The position numbers were made by a program, and so were the translations under genes. From the NCBI RefSeq assembly GCF_036370855.1, contig NC_088101.1, positions 69,728,559-69,792,558 on the forward strand: a stretch of DNA of 64,000 nucleotides, given 5' to 3'. The number at the start of each line of letters is the position of its first letter. Positions within the stretch are counted from its first letter, which is position 1. Positions 1 to 20,128 of this stretch are shown one piece after another. Origin of the DNA: Dromaius novaehollandiae. Taxonomy: Eukaryota > Chordata > Aves > Casuariiformes > Dromaiidae. Under the pieces are notes generated by a model that worked only from the letters and a program-made list of their open reading frames with translations, did not search any database and was not told the DNA's origin.

Positions 1-3000
1 CAGCCTGCTTTCCAGACCTGCTCTCAGAGAGGAGAAGGGGGGACTATCTGGCCCCAGGTATACCATACTGAGTCTTAAAGAGTGGATGCTATCTGTCTTG
101 CTTTGCTACCTGTAGGTTACCAAGTAACTGGCACAGGTCTTGAGAAACAGTAGGATACGTGGCTAACTTCAGGCCTAGGCCCTACCCAGTTCCTTACTTG
201 TCATCTTTCAGTGTCTCCTTTCGCTGCTTGGTGCTGACAGAAAAGGGCCTGACTCAGGTATTGCCTCTCATCTACAGCAGCACCACAAGGAACAAAGGCA
301 AAGAGGAGCAAAAGACATTCATGGTGCATAAATAAATATCAGGGTAAATGACTAAAAGGTATTTCTGACAAAAAGTGAATGACAAAAAGGCTTCCGGGAT
401 AGATGTTTTCTACAGAAATAACCTGTTCCATACAAAATACTGATGGGTCTGGGTTAGTCTGAATAGAGCAAAGAAGCCGTATCAGCCTGCCTGTGTGTGT
501 CGTGTCTGTGTGTGTGTGTGTGTGTAAATAAAAACAAAAAAAACCCCTCAAAATTGGCTTGAAGTTAGACCAGATCTGGCAAAGTTCATTCATTTGGGTT
601 CTGTGCCTTATACGGAATATGCAAACATCTCCTAACTTCTTGAGTTAGGCACCAGTAAACAATTCTATTAGGAAAAATCATTTAGAAAAAAAATTACTGA
701 AAAAAAAGAGGCAGATCTCTTGGAATTTTCTGGTAAGTAAGTTACCATTTGCCTTTGAAGATGAAGCAACAGATATTAAAAGCCACCATGTTTCAAATAT
801 TGTGACAAGTCTATGCTCTCTTGAGAAGACTCTTGCCCTTTAACTAAAGGCCAGGCATTTAGACGTCTTCTGCATGGAAACAGCAAACCTCAGATAAATG
901 GAGCAGGTGTTACAAATAACTGCTAGTTTTGTTAGTGATGATACATATACTGGAAAATGGGTAGGATGTGTCAAAACACTGTTTCTAAATGCAGTACATT
1001 GCACATTTGCTGAACTTGGCAATGTATAGACAAAAACATTTGTAAATAATTAAATGACACTGCACAGTTGCCTTTACAGTCTGCTCAACTCATAAGTCAC
1101 AATCTATCATCAACTGGAGGGAAAGTGCAAGTTTATTTTCAATATCACCAAATGGAATAGTTGGCTCAAAACTGTCACTATTTATGCCATGTATCTTAAG
1201 AAGTAATTAGAATTTTGAGGTTTTATAATTTAAAGAATAGTTCAGGAAAAGTTGTGGTTAAGAAATTGAGAAAGCTTACATAGACCAGAGGAAATCTATG
1301 CAGCTCTTTCAGCAACAGAAACATTTGCTTCCAAGAATAACGTGAACTCTTCTTGCCTGTAAGATAAATGAAATCAGCATGTAAAGAGCCAAATAAGGTG
1401 CAAGCTTGGCAAAGCCTTAATGAAGTAGTCTATTCTAGACTACTAAAAGCAAGAAGAAAGTCTACATCTACATCACTAGTGTCAGCTGTTTTTCTTAAGC
1501 ACCTGCCAGTTTTCTTCAGTACGTAGCTAATTTTTGATTCTAGTTAAACCACACATTTTAACCTTACATCGATCAATGACCTGCAATGGTACATTGATGT
1601 TTCAAAACAATGCACTGGAAAAAATTATTTTAATTTCCAATAATTTAGTAAATTTCCCACATGAATCACTTAAGCGTTAATCTATATAATTATTTTCTTT
1701 TGAAATCAGATATTGCTTTGATAAGTTTATCCACACAAAGTAGCGTGCAGATCACTTTCTTCTTACAGTGTCACTTGTGATGACAGATGGAATCAAAGTT
1801 AATTGGAATCAAGAAATTTACTGAGAGTTGTCATTTTCTAGAAAGCAAATCAGCAACTAGACTGCAGAGTGAATTATTTAATTGTAAGTTAATATTGATC
1901 ATGTGTTACTGAAACATTAATGTACAGCAGGCCTACATAACTTCCTGTCAGTAGTGGAGAATACTACGTGATAATCTATGAAGTGTGTTTTATTTTTTGT
2001 TTTCTGCACCTCTTTCACGAAACTTACTAAAATACCCTACCCTATCCCAATCAGTCTTACTTATTTACTAGAATTAAAGGTAACTCAATTAATCCCTCAA
2101 GAAAGTCCTCAGTGGTGTGCAGTCAAATTAAAACAGAGGATCATTACAGTGGAGATCAGCAATTGCTAAATGAGCATGCAGTCTGCTCTTGAATGCAACT
2201 GTGCTGTTGTGCAGAAGTGTCACTATACATGGGCTACAAGTAAACTTTGTCTTCTATAAACTGAAAGGTAGATACTGTAAGATTTCTTTTTTTCCTGACT
2301 GCTGTGCTGAGTTATTTACTGAGAGGAACAGCAATAAACAGTGATGCTTCAGTAAACATTATGTATAACTTTGAAGTATGTTTTGTTACCTATCTAATGC
2401 AAAGCAATCAGAAAGCAGAAATAGCATTAGAAAGCAGTCAACATCTTTCAGGGTGAACACAAAGAAAATCTAAGCTGAGGAGCCAAAAAGTGTTGCAGTG
2501 AAATTTAGGGAATTAACTGATTCTTTAATTTATACAAAGATGCATGCTTTAACCTATTTTATTATAAAATCATCCCTAGTTACTTGATAGGATGCTCCAG
2601 AAAGGCGAAAAGGCTTATGTATACTAAAATACTATATAATTTCATATACTATATATTATGTAACAATTCCTGATTCATACCTAAGATAAAACAATTATTC
2701 CTTGTGTATTTATTGTCTATATAGTATTTTATGTTATACTGGATATAAATTTATAAACTCCAAAATACTGCACTTAATTTTCTTAGCATTTTAATGCATT
2801 CTTCACAGATTTGTTTTTGGTTTAATTAACACCTACAAATATCTATTTAAGTCTAGATCAATTAATGGCCTTTCCTCTAACAGTTTCTCCAAACAAGCTG
2901 ATAAATAGACGTTGTCATTAATAACAGTACAGTTAGTTCTACCCAATTTCACTACAGGTACTTGCCAGCAGCATTTCTAAGGGGATATGATTTTTGTTTT

Positions 3001-3017
3001 ACTTTTTTTCTTTTCAG
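1..3017 (+). other. KCNIP4: KCNIP4 last intron (3' part)
   Basis: This is sequence upstream of the KCNIP4 terminal exon. I searched the + strand for the penultimate KChIP exon, which carries the fourth EF-hand, and did not find it. The last intron is therefore longer than 3 kb and begins outside the window. The stretch is AT-rich, with a (TG)n tract at about 490-524 and no other coding signal. It ends in a strong pyrimidine tract and AG acceptor at 3016-3017. Confidence 0.75.
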
Positions 3018-3065
3018 GATGAAAATATAATGCGCTCCATGCAGCTCTTCGAAAATGTAATTTAA
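3018..3065 (+). CDS. KCNIP4: KCNIP4 (KChIP4) terminal coding exon
   Basis: KChIP4 is a cytosolic EF-hand calcium sensor of the recoverin/NCS family. It binds the N terminus of Kv4 channels and tunes A-type K+ current. A TTTTTTTCTTTTCAG acceptor precedes 15 codons, DENIMRSMQLFENVI, then TAA. This is the C-terminal helix after EF-hand 4. KChIP paralogues have very similar tails; from memory KCNIP1, KCNIP2 and KCNIP3 each differ at one or more positions, while this tail matches KCNIP4. Position next to PACRGL and SLIT2 agrees with the human locus. Only this exon is present, so the rest of the protein cannot be checked here. Confidence 0.93.
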   Translation, partial: DENIMRSMQLFENVI

Positions 3066-4608
3066 TGAAGATGTTAGAAGCTCAGCAACTAATGGACAAA
3101 TAAGAGCTATTCTGCAACATTACCTAAAAGATGGATTTCCCATGTTTATCATAAATAAAACTACTCAGTTTACACTGAGATATGTATTATGCAAATAAGC
3201 CTTTTATTATTCTGAAGCCCCCCCCCCCGATTTTCCAATTGTTAAAATTATATGATTTATCACTTCAACAGTGGTTACTTAGTTAAAGAAGATTGTTATA
3301 AAAAGTCAGCTTTCTACTCCAAAGCCAGACAAAGTAGGACCTGACATTATAGAGCTTTATTATCATTTCAACCCCTAGATAAAATAGATACCACCACAAG
3401 GAGATTAAAAACTGCTAGTTTTGCTACTCATTTGTACTGGATTCAGCTCCAGATGTTTGACTGTATTTCTTAAATGTTAGCTTCTAATTTATACAGAGGC
3501 ATTACCATGTATTTTCTTTTCACATTTGTATGGTGTAGTCCTCTTTTTTTTTTTTGAATAATACTTTGAGTTAAAGTGCTATAATCAATGTGCAATGCAC
3601 ATCTTCCTGCAATGGCCTTCCACCTTTAACTTGCTTCTCTCCTCTTAAACAAACAAAAAACCATGCCCACAACAAATAAAATAGCTAAGTTACGAGAGGA
3701 AGAACCATTTTCTAACAAAAAACAGAAAAAGAAACAGAGGTAGATTTACTGCCTACCAAATGCTAGTAAACTTCTATCACTTGTACTTAGCTAATAAATC
3801 TGCATTCAATTTTTTATGACATGTATATCAGGAGTCTGATATACTGTATTTCTAATTCTTGTTGGATGTGTCAGTTCTCTGCTTAAAATTAAGGATCTTC
3901 TGAGTTGACCCATCTCATGAAGAAAAGAAAACTTGACTGGATCCCAGAATTGTTCTCAGATGTATGTATCTTACTGCCTTTAATGAAGAAAAAGGCAAAA
4001 AGTTCTTTTGAAGCTTCCTTTCCACTTCAGCACTCAGGATGAGTATCAGTATATAGCAACATTACTAATAATGGATCCTCGACAGGCTAACATCTATTTC
4101 ATCTTTAATTAGAAAGAAATGGGAAGAAATGGAAACTTCAGCGATATAGATCTACATTTTTTAGGATCATTACATTGTTATGCTTAGAACTACCTTAATT
4201 CTGAATCAAGAAAGAGGGGGGGGAAAAAAGTATCTAAAACATAACATTGTTTCTGCCCCACATACACATTTACTTTTTATGATTTACTGTCCAGAGATTT
4301 TATATGCTAATATTGGAAAATATGTGAAATGCTATCAGAGATAGACCAATCTTCATTGTGACATTGCTGCAGAAAATGTGAAAAGGGATTAAAGAAGTAA
4401 AAAGAATGCTACAAACATTCTTTTGCAAAAATAAATCAGGTATCTATTCTGGTGTAGAGATGGGACATTAAGAGGCATGTTGAAGGCTGCTCTGCTATCA
4501 CCAGTGTAGAATAAGAGTAGTACAATACATGTACACCTGAAATTTGCTGTAGCATGTTCATGTAAACTAAATGTGCACATTTTGTAAAAAAAAAAAAAAA
4601 TAAATAAA
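3066..4608 (+). other. KCNIP4: KCNIP4 3' UTR (extent inferred)
   Basis: AT-rich sequence follows the stop codon with no competing coding signal. Sense-strand AATAAA hexamers occur at 3154-3159, 3675-3680, 4429-4434 and in an overlapping pair at 4599-4608. The first would give a UTR of only about 110 nt. The later ones would give about 1.4-1.6 kb, closer to what I recall for mammalian KCNIP4. There is a C homopolymer near 3220. Which signal is used cannot be decided from sequence alone. Confidence 0.5.
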
Positions 4609-5129
4609 CAAACATGAAAAAAACAAGGAGAATGACTGCTTTTTGTGCTGTTAAAACAAACAGTTGCATTTCTTCAAATTTAACATTTTTATTAACGAAA
4701 TTAAGATATATGTATTTAAGTTTTTAAAACTAAATTAACTAATCTTAGTACAGTTCAATTAAATTTAATATAACCACCCAGTGGTAATTTTCCAAATATT
4801 CTACAAATATGCTTTCACATGACCAAGGCATTTTTTTTAACTCCCTTTGCAACACTATCTTTTGATGACTTTAAAAAACCCACAACTTTCAACAACTTAA
4901 ATTTAACTCCAGAATTTAATTTGCCTCGGAAAAAAGATGCTAAGTCAAATTTTGTTACTTACTTCAGTCATCTCTCCCTCATGGGAGAACTTGGAACATC
5001 ACCAAACCTGCCTAGTATTTATTACAAGGCCTATTGGGAAGCATTTTGCAATCAAGCACCAGTATGCTCATAGACAAAAGCCGCATCCTACAGGGCTTGA
5101 CAGCCAGGTAAGTTGGCTTCTGCAGTCTT
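4609..5129. other. Spacer between convergent 3' ends
   Basis: AT-rich non-coding sequence lies between the last KCNIP4 poly(A) candidate on the + strand and the furthest PACRGL poly(A) candidate on the minus strand. The short open frames here resemble no known protein. Depending on site usage, the two 3' UTRs could be about 0.5-1 kb apart or closer. Confidence 0.5.
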
Positions 5130-6053
5130 TTTATTGTCTTTAGCACATGTTTCTCCATGGCTTCCACATTTCAAAGCTTATTAGCTTTTCCAGGGCTGAA
5201 TTCACAAGCTAGTCCCAAGCAGATCTGCAGCATTACAGAACTGAATGCAAGGGAATATGGTGTAAAAAAACCAGTTCCCTCTGCTAATATTTAGCTCACT
5301 GGAACAAATTAGTCCAGCAAAACCTAGGCTGCAGCTACATGGAGCAACCTGATGCCTCTGTACTGTGCTCTCCAGAGCCTCCCCAGCTCTGAGAACAGTG
5401 TGCTGAGAACAGCACTGCACGGAGCAGGCTCAGTTGTGCAGTGCTTACTACCTATTTGGTACCTTGAGCTTCACATGTGTAAAAGCTGACTCTGCAAAAG
5501 TTGAGCTGAGTTCTCAATAGATCTACGTCTATCCTGATGAATCCAAACTGGGGTCATCTGTGTCTGTGGCACAAATAACAGGTGTTTCAAACATAAGTAT
5601 ACACATTTAATTTAACACTAAGTTTTCTATTATTTAAGCAATTACAGTCAAATTATTTTATATCACACAAACATATAAAACATTTTAAGCACCAAAACTG
5701 TTAAAAGAAATTTAATTTACAACAAAATACAAATCAATATTGTCTATACTTTTGGAAAAATAGCCATTTACATTAATGCCAAAAAATAGACATTTACATT
5801 AGTAAATGTCATTGTAAGCACAGAAGTGCACAAATACCAGCCAACACAGAGATACAGAGATAACTATTTTAAATGGTCTTCCATAATTACATTTTCACAA
5901 ACTGATGCAACTTTTCCCACTCTCCATCATATTGCAGAAGAGCTGTGGTTAGTGTAAGAGAATATATGATACCCCAAATACACGTCAGTGATGTTCACAG
6001 GCAGTTTCTCTCCACACTTCACCTTGCAGTGCAAATCACTATGGATTTCTTGT
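5130..6053 (-). other. PACRGL: PACRGL 3' UTR (extent inferred)
   Basis: Sequence downstream of the PACRGL stop on the minus strand. Minus-strand poly(A) candidates are ATTAAA at 5711-5716 and 5606-5611 (UTR about 340-450 nt) and AATAAA at 5130-5135 (UTR about 0.9 kb). The stretch 5,590-5,830 is very AT-rich, as expected near a cleavage region. No other gene is seen. Confidence 0.5.
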
Positions 6054-6110
6054 TCAAGAGGAGATAGAACAATAGGTTGGAATTTTCAATTTGATGATAG
6101 CAACAGTCGC
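6054..6110 (-). CDS. PACRGL: PACRGL coding exon 7 (C terminus)
   Basis: The acceptor TTCATCACCAG lies just upstream at 6,111-6,112. The exon starts in phase 0 and encodes ATVAIIKLKIPTYCSISS, then TGA at 6,056-6,054 (residues 209-226). The IIKxKIPTYCSI block is the PACRGL C terminus. From memory the human protein ends in two cysteines where this one has two serines. Confidence 0.93.
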   Translation of the reverse strand, partial: ATVAIIKLKIPTYCSISS

Positions 6111-7421
6111 CTGGTGATGAAAATAAAACAAATTTAAACAAAGCAAGGAACACTAGTACTACCTATAAGACTATTCATTTAGTGTCTTTAATTACATAAT
6201 TCACAACTTCCACTTAGTTATCTTTGCTATTATTAAATGAAGCAGCAGAAAACAAAAAAAATTAGTATTTACTGAGAAATTTCTTGTCAAAAGGAATGAA
6301 AACAACGAACTGAGAAATCAAGGATCATGATGAGGAAAGATGACTAACGGCAGACAGTAAACATCCAAGGGAGAAAAGCTATGTAAATTCATATTTAAAA
6401 ACTGGGTATTAATGCAGACAAGAGGTAAGAAGGATTTTAAATACAAGAGTGGTATGCTGGAAGGGACTTCCAACATACATAGTAATCATAAACATATCTC
6501 ATTTAAAATGGATATTTCATGAATTCATTAGTTGGATTATATAATATTGTTGACTATAATCACAATTTAGGGGGTTGTTTCCAGTTTTCTGCCTTATCTT
6601 CTTACAGTATTTACAAAAGACACACAGGAAAACCCACTCATAAAACTGACAGGCTACAAGAAATCAGGAAACATAAGACTTAAATGTGGGATAGTGATTC
6701 AGTGGATTAGTTCTGTTAACTGGCCTAAACTCTCAGAGCAAGATGAAAGCTAATTTGCCTCTTCTCACTACACACAAATAAATACAAATAATAATAAAAA
6801 ACATGCTTCTTTATCTGTAAAGATGTTTTAAAAACCTGTAATACCAGCATTGCTATTGCTTTTGAATAAATATGCACACACCCCAAAATGAAGAGGAACC
6901 CTCCTCCCCTGCTCCATCTCCCCAAACCTTAAGTACTCAACTCTAAAGCCTTTCTGTAAGAGTAACTAAACTCAAAACATTTAAAAAATCATATCTGACT
7001 AAAATAAAATTCAGGACAACCTACTTAGGTGCCTACTGATAAGGCTCAGAAGTGTTAGACCTACATTTTGGTCCCTGCTCTTCAAACAATGGAGAATAAA
7101 AATGAAAGAGTAAAAAAAGGGAGACAATAAAAAAAGCTAACTGGTAGAATATGGATCACACAGAATAGATTTAATTTCATTTCTGTCATCACTCAATACC
7201 TCAAATGGATGAAAACAACTATTTCATCATGGACTGGAACATATCACCCCAAATGGCCACAGTAAAAAACCGTGTGTTTTAAACAATATGAATAGTCGTA
7301 GTATGTAAAAATAAGCACTTTTCAGGATGCGGGTATTAATCTGAAAGCTGGAGAGTGACGTTTTCTTGGCAAAGTTGAATTCAGCTGTGCAGATTACATG
7401 GTAACCATTTGGTCAACTCAC
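6111..7421 (-). other. PACRGL: PACRGL intron 6
   Basis: An intron of 1,311 bp with GT donor at 7,421-7,420 and AG acceptor at 6,112-6,111. Mostly AT-rich single-copy sequence. I see no gene, RNA or recognisable transposon. Confidence 0.8.
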
Positions 7422-7502
7422 CTTTCCACCATATTGCTCCAACTTTTGTAAAGCAACAGTGATTTTTTCCTTAAATTTCTTGTCCATTAATCTCCTTGAA
7501 AG
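7422..7502 (-). CDS. PACRGL: PACRGL coding exon 6
   Basis: This 81-bp exon is phase 0 at both ends and encodes residues 182-208, beginning LSRRLMDKKFKEKITVAL and ending LEQYGGK. The acceptor is CAAATAG and the donor AAG|GTGAGT, a strong consensus. The RLMDKKFKE motif is diagnostic for PACRGL. The exon adds one amphipathic, lysine-rich helical segment. Its length is a multiple of three, so skipping would keep the frame. Confidence 0.95.
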
Positions 7503-13536
<6,034 letters not shown>

Positions 13537-13604
13537 CTGCATGGAATGCCACCTTTAGCATAAATAGCAGCAAACGCAGAAGGTGCTCTAGAATGATCAC
13601 CAAA
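13537..13604 (-). CDS. PACRGL: PACRGL coding exon 2
   Basis: This 68-bp exon encodes FGDHSRAPSAFAAIYAKGG, then IPC and two bases of an Arg codon (residues 48-70). The acceptor is GTCCTCACAG. It marks the start of the conserved PACRG domain; the APSAFAAIYxKGGIPCR block is the most recognisable family signature. Confidence 0.96.
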
Positions 13605-16333
<2,729 letters not shown>

Positions 16334-18591
16334 CTACATTAAGGGTTAGAATTACCAAGTGCAAAGATTCACATGAACAAACAATGAATAAAATCTGAAT
16401 AAATGTATTACAAAAGAAGTGCTTATCTTTCCATATCCTAAACAGAGCATAGCACAATTTTGACACAGGAGCCAGTCACTCCACCTTTCAAATGCACATC
16501 ACCACATCTTCTAGTCCCATGCTGCTTTCCTGTATTTCTGTGCTGTGAGACAGCTGCAGCAAAAGTGACATTGGCTACAGTTTGCCTTTAGGGCAGCACA
16601 CAGGAAAGAAAGCGGCACCTGTGCTCAGCTCAGCAGAGCAGCCCAGACTGGCTGGGGGTAACAAAAACAACAACAAAAAAACCCCCAACCTTCTAGGCTG
16701 TGGTTGGGTACAGTTAAAGCAGAAGACATCACAATCTGGGGAATGGTCAGGACGAAGCAATGAACACAAGAGTAAGCAGAGGGACTCAGGACACAAAAAC
16801 CAAAGCAGAACCAGTAAGAGAAAAGAACAGAAATGTAAAGGAGCAAAGAAAGAACACAGAAAAGAAATTCCAGTTCCAGGAAGAAAATGAAAATATTTTG
16901 TTAGTTTGCAAAAAATAACTTTCTGCCTACATTTTTAAAAATGAAGATAGATACTCATATATTCTAATTGTTAATGCATCAACTATACTAAAATATACAT
17001 AATTAGGATGAAATTGTTAAGAAAGACTATTGTCTTTCTAGTTAACATACCAAGCATGACACTATCACGCAGAATGTAACTTTTTCCTGGGAAAATACAG
17101 ATTTTCAGATGTTATCTAACATACTGAAACAGATCAACGTTAATTTCTTGGTTTCTAAATAAAGTGAAACGAAATCACATCTTTTCTCTCTCTTTCCTCT
17201 ATCCAGCCACCTATTTTTATAAATCTCATAAAAGCAGAATTATTGTCCTGCTTAGTCTTCTGCCACATTTGGATGAAGCAATCCCAATTAAATATTAAAG
17301 CAGCATCTATGTATGGCCCAAGTTCTAAAGAAAGTCACATCATTGATCAGGTAGAAATTATACATTATATGTTTAGAACCAGTTTCTGAAATGTTACATG
17401 GGAGTGTGGTGAAGCTGGGTGGAGGCTGTTTTCTGTTTTTCTGGGGGTTGTTGTTGTTGTTTTTACTGCTACAGAATTCTTTTTTTTCATTTCAGTTGAT
17501 TCAGCTAGCTCTCCTGCTCAGCTAAACTTAGTTCACATTATTAGTGGTTTCAAAGTTGAGAAAGCAAGATGTCTAGCTTTTTCCTTTTAAACACAACTCT
17601 ATTCCCTCAAAATTACAAGTATGAAGAAAATATTAAATAATGCTTCCAACATTTTGAAGAACATAGTGACCACAACTAATTAACAATGTTAGCTGAGGAC
17701 TTTATCTAATATATAAAGTTTTTTTAACATAAAATGATTCCATGTTGCTTTACTTATTTATCAAACACATTACATGATGTTAATAAAATGATATAGTGTG
17801 AAAATACTAGTTTTGTCCATTATTATTAATTTTCATTTTGTTTTAGTCTGAAGCACACTTTGGATGGAAAAGAAATTGGTAAATAAGAAGTAATATTACT
17901 TTAGTAAACAAGAAATGACATCATATAGAAATAAAAACAATAAAAATAAATAATACAAACAAGCAAACATACTGCCATGAGAATGACCAGGGCTCTTGCC
18001 ATCCAACCATCATCTTTGTGAGTCAATGACACCTGTTCACCAACAACACAGGCGAATTCCAAATACTGAGATCAGGATGAACTAAAGAGGCAGAAATTCT
18101 GTTATGCTGCTTCTCTTCCCTCAGCTCTATAACCCCCCTGTCCCAATCTCTGCTACATTCTTATAAAGGCAGTCCCTGTTGCTTAGGTGGTCTCTTTTAA
18201 TACTTCCCTCCAGACAGAACTTTCAGTTAGGAAGTCTTTTGTCTTCACCTAAATCACTAAATCTTTAGGAATATCTCTGCTTCCACTCAGAAGCGTGTCC
18301 CAGCACGTGACTAGATACACTACGTCCTTATGGCATGTAGAAAGAAGTAAATGCAGCATTTAGTTTAACAAACACCACAACACAATGTATTATAACTATT
18401 ACCAACAAGTGACAACCAAATGTAGGAAAATAGCTGAAAACCAAATACAAAGCAAAACTAAAATAGAAAGCTTAAATCAGTATTTTGTGACTGTCAATCT
18501 AATCAGAACTAGTGATTCGAATCATTTCATCCACTGTACATCTTGGATTCTCTTTCCTATCATTCTCAGAATATAGGCTGTCTCCAGTGAT

Positions 18592-18613
18592 GATTCTTCT
18601 TAAAAGAAGAATC
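18592..18613. repeat. Short inverted repeat
   Basis: The arms GATTCTTCTT and AAGAAGAATC are perfectly complementary over 10 bp with a 2-base spacer. It lies in a PACRGL 5' intron. It could form a small hairpin, but no function is indicated. Confidence 0.7.
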
Positions 18614-18794
18614 AACATACTACAATTAAACAATTAAGTCTCTTCAGAACACATGAAAACAAATGAACACATGAAAAACATACATGGCACTTACACGAAC
18701 CATTATTTTTGCAAAATGCTAATTGTTAAAACTGCAAATAATTCTGAAGCCCTAAAGCATAACCAGTAGCTCAGGAAGAAAGTGTACTGCTTTG

Positions 18795-18795
<1 letters not shown>

Positions 18796-18831
<36 letters not shown>
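18796..18831. repeat. Homopolymer T36 (A36 on the PACRGL sense strand)
   Basis: An uninterrupted run of 36 T. On the PACRGL-sense strand it is A36, which could be the tail of an old retrotransposed sequence or simple slippage. No retrocopy body or target-site duplication could be recognised beside it. Confidence 0.9.
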
Positions 18832-18834
<3 letters not shown>

Positions 18835-19778
18835 TGTCAGCTTATTATCACAAATCTCTATTAGAGTTAGAAAACACATTTCTAACTAACAGAAAAATAG
18901 GAATTGAGATGCTTTCATAATATAAAAGTATAAAATAGCATGATAAGTTGCATATATATATCATAAAACAAGTTGTCAGTAAAAACATCTGAAATATACA
19001 CTTGCTTATAATGCTAACAGTCATTTTGCTAAAGAATAACATTAACACTTTCCTCAGAAAAGTGTTCAGAAGAGCTTTGTTGAGAGACAAATGATACTCT
19101 CACGTGGCAAGCAGTGGTCATAGTCTATTTTAATCATGTATACAGATCAAATAAATTAGCATTACTAATTTTTTTGCAATTGAGCTTGTGCTTTTCATAA
19201 GCAGGTCTCAGTCTTCTGAACAAGATGAAAGTTCTTGTGTAGTCAAGAGGCGACAGAAGTACATGCATTCAGAGAGAGATCAGACAGCAGCAGCACAGCT
19301 ATAAATCAAACAAGTGACATACAAGGCTGGACGCAGAAGTGAACAGTCCTCCTATAAGATGACAAGCAGAGAACAGAAATCCTTAAACAGAAACGTAAAA
19401 AGCACATTTAAAAGACGCCTTTCAAAGGCGAAAAAGCGGGGCCTGGAGTTTGATTTCTGGAAGTCACTTAAGAAAGGCGGAATGCAAGAAGGGAGGGCTT
19501 GAAAACCGGACTAGCTCACTTACCCGGGTGAGTGACAGCCCCCCCGCAGCGCAGCTGGGACGGAGAAGGAAAAAGAGAAGGGCCCGCAGCACCACTACGG
19601 TTAGGGGCCGCGGGGCAGGGCCGGGGCCGCAGCGATCCCCCACTCCGGGCCCGGAGGCCGAGCCCGGGGCCGGGACGGGCGGTCGCGCAGTGCCAGCGGG
19701 CGAAGCCGCCGGGGGCTCCCTGAGGGCCTGCGCCGCCCCGGGGCTCGGCCCCCGCTACGCAGAGGCGCTACCGCAGAG

Positions 19779-19812
19779 CCTGGGCCTGGGCCTGGGCCTG
19801 GGCCTGGGCCTG
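19779..19812 (+). repeat. (CCTGGG)n hexanucleotide repeat
   Basis: Five full copies of CCTGGG, at 19,779-19,808, plus a partial copy. On the + strand this gives five GGG runs with 3-base loops, a textbook G-quadruplex pattern. The minus strand has matching CCC runs. It lies inside the PACRGL CpG island, just downstream of the candidate first-exon donor. Confidence 0.9.
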
Positions 19813-19998
19813 CCGCTGCCCAGCGCTGCCAGTGGCCCGAGGCAGCGGCGCCCCCGCCACCCCTCACCTGGCGGCCGCGGCCCCGCGCGGGCAGCCCCGC
19901 GCCCCGCCACGCTTCCGGCAGGTTGCCAGGGAAGCTACGGGCCGCCGAGAGGCCAATCTTCCTCCCGGGGCCGAGCCCGGCAGGGAGGGGTGCAGAGG

Positions 19999-20008
19999 GC
20001 GCATGCGC
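19999..20008. promoter_or_regulatory. NRF1-type site
   Basis: The perfect palindrome GCGCATGCGC is the core of the NRF1 consensus, which is common in TATA-less CpG-island promoters of broadly expressed genes. It lies about 130 bp upstream of the candidate PACRGL first-exon donor. Confidence 0.65.
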
Positions 20009-20128
20009 AGTCGCGGGTCGGGGTGGGAGTGGGGCGCCGGCTCGAGGCTGCCGCGGCTGTTGGAGGTGGCGGGGCCGGTTGGTAGCGCGGGCTGCTTCCC
20101 GGGCCTGGCACGCAGGAGGGGAAGGCCA

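Noticed and set aside
1-3017. KCNIP4 penultimate exon (EF-hand 4)
   Set aside because: I looked for the [21 protein letters not shown]-type sequence on the + strand and did not find it, so it lies outside the window.
16582-16890. 102-codon lysine-rich + strand frame
   Set aside because: Low-complexity purine-rich sequence with no homology known to me, inside a PACRGL intron on the opposite strand.
19000-19119. Candidate PACRGL N-terminal exon starting MTTACHVRVSFVSQQ on the minus strand
   Set aside because: It resembles the human N terminus in no way, lacks a good donor, and the phase does not fit the exon at 16,274.
19450-20085. 211-codon + strand open frame, and several overlapping frames on both strands around 19.5-20.4 kb
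   Set aside because: GC-rich CpG-island DNA has few stop codons. The translations are Gly/Pro/Arg/Ala low complexity with no domain, and one runs through the CCTGGG repeat.
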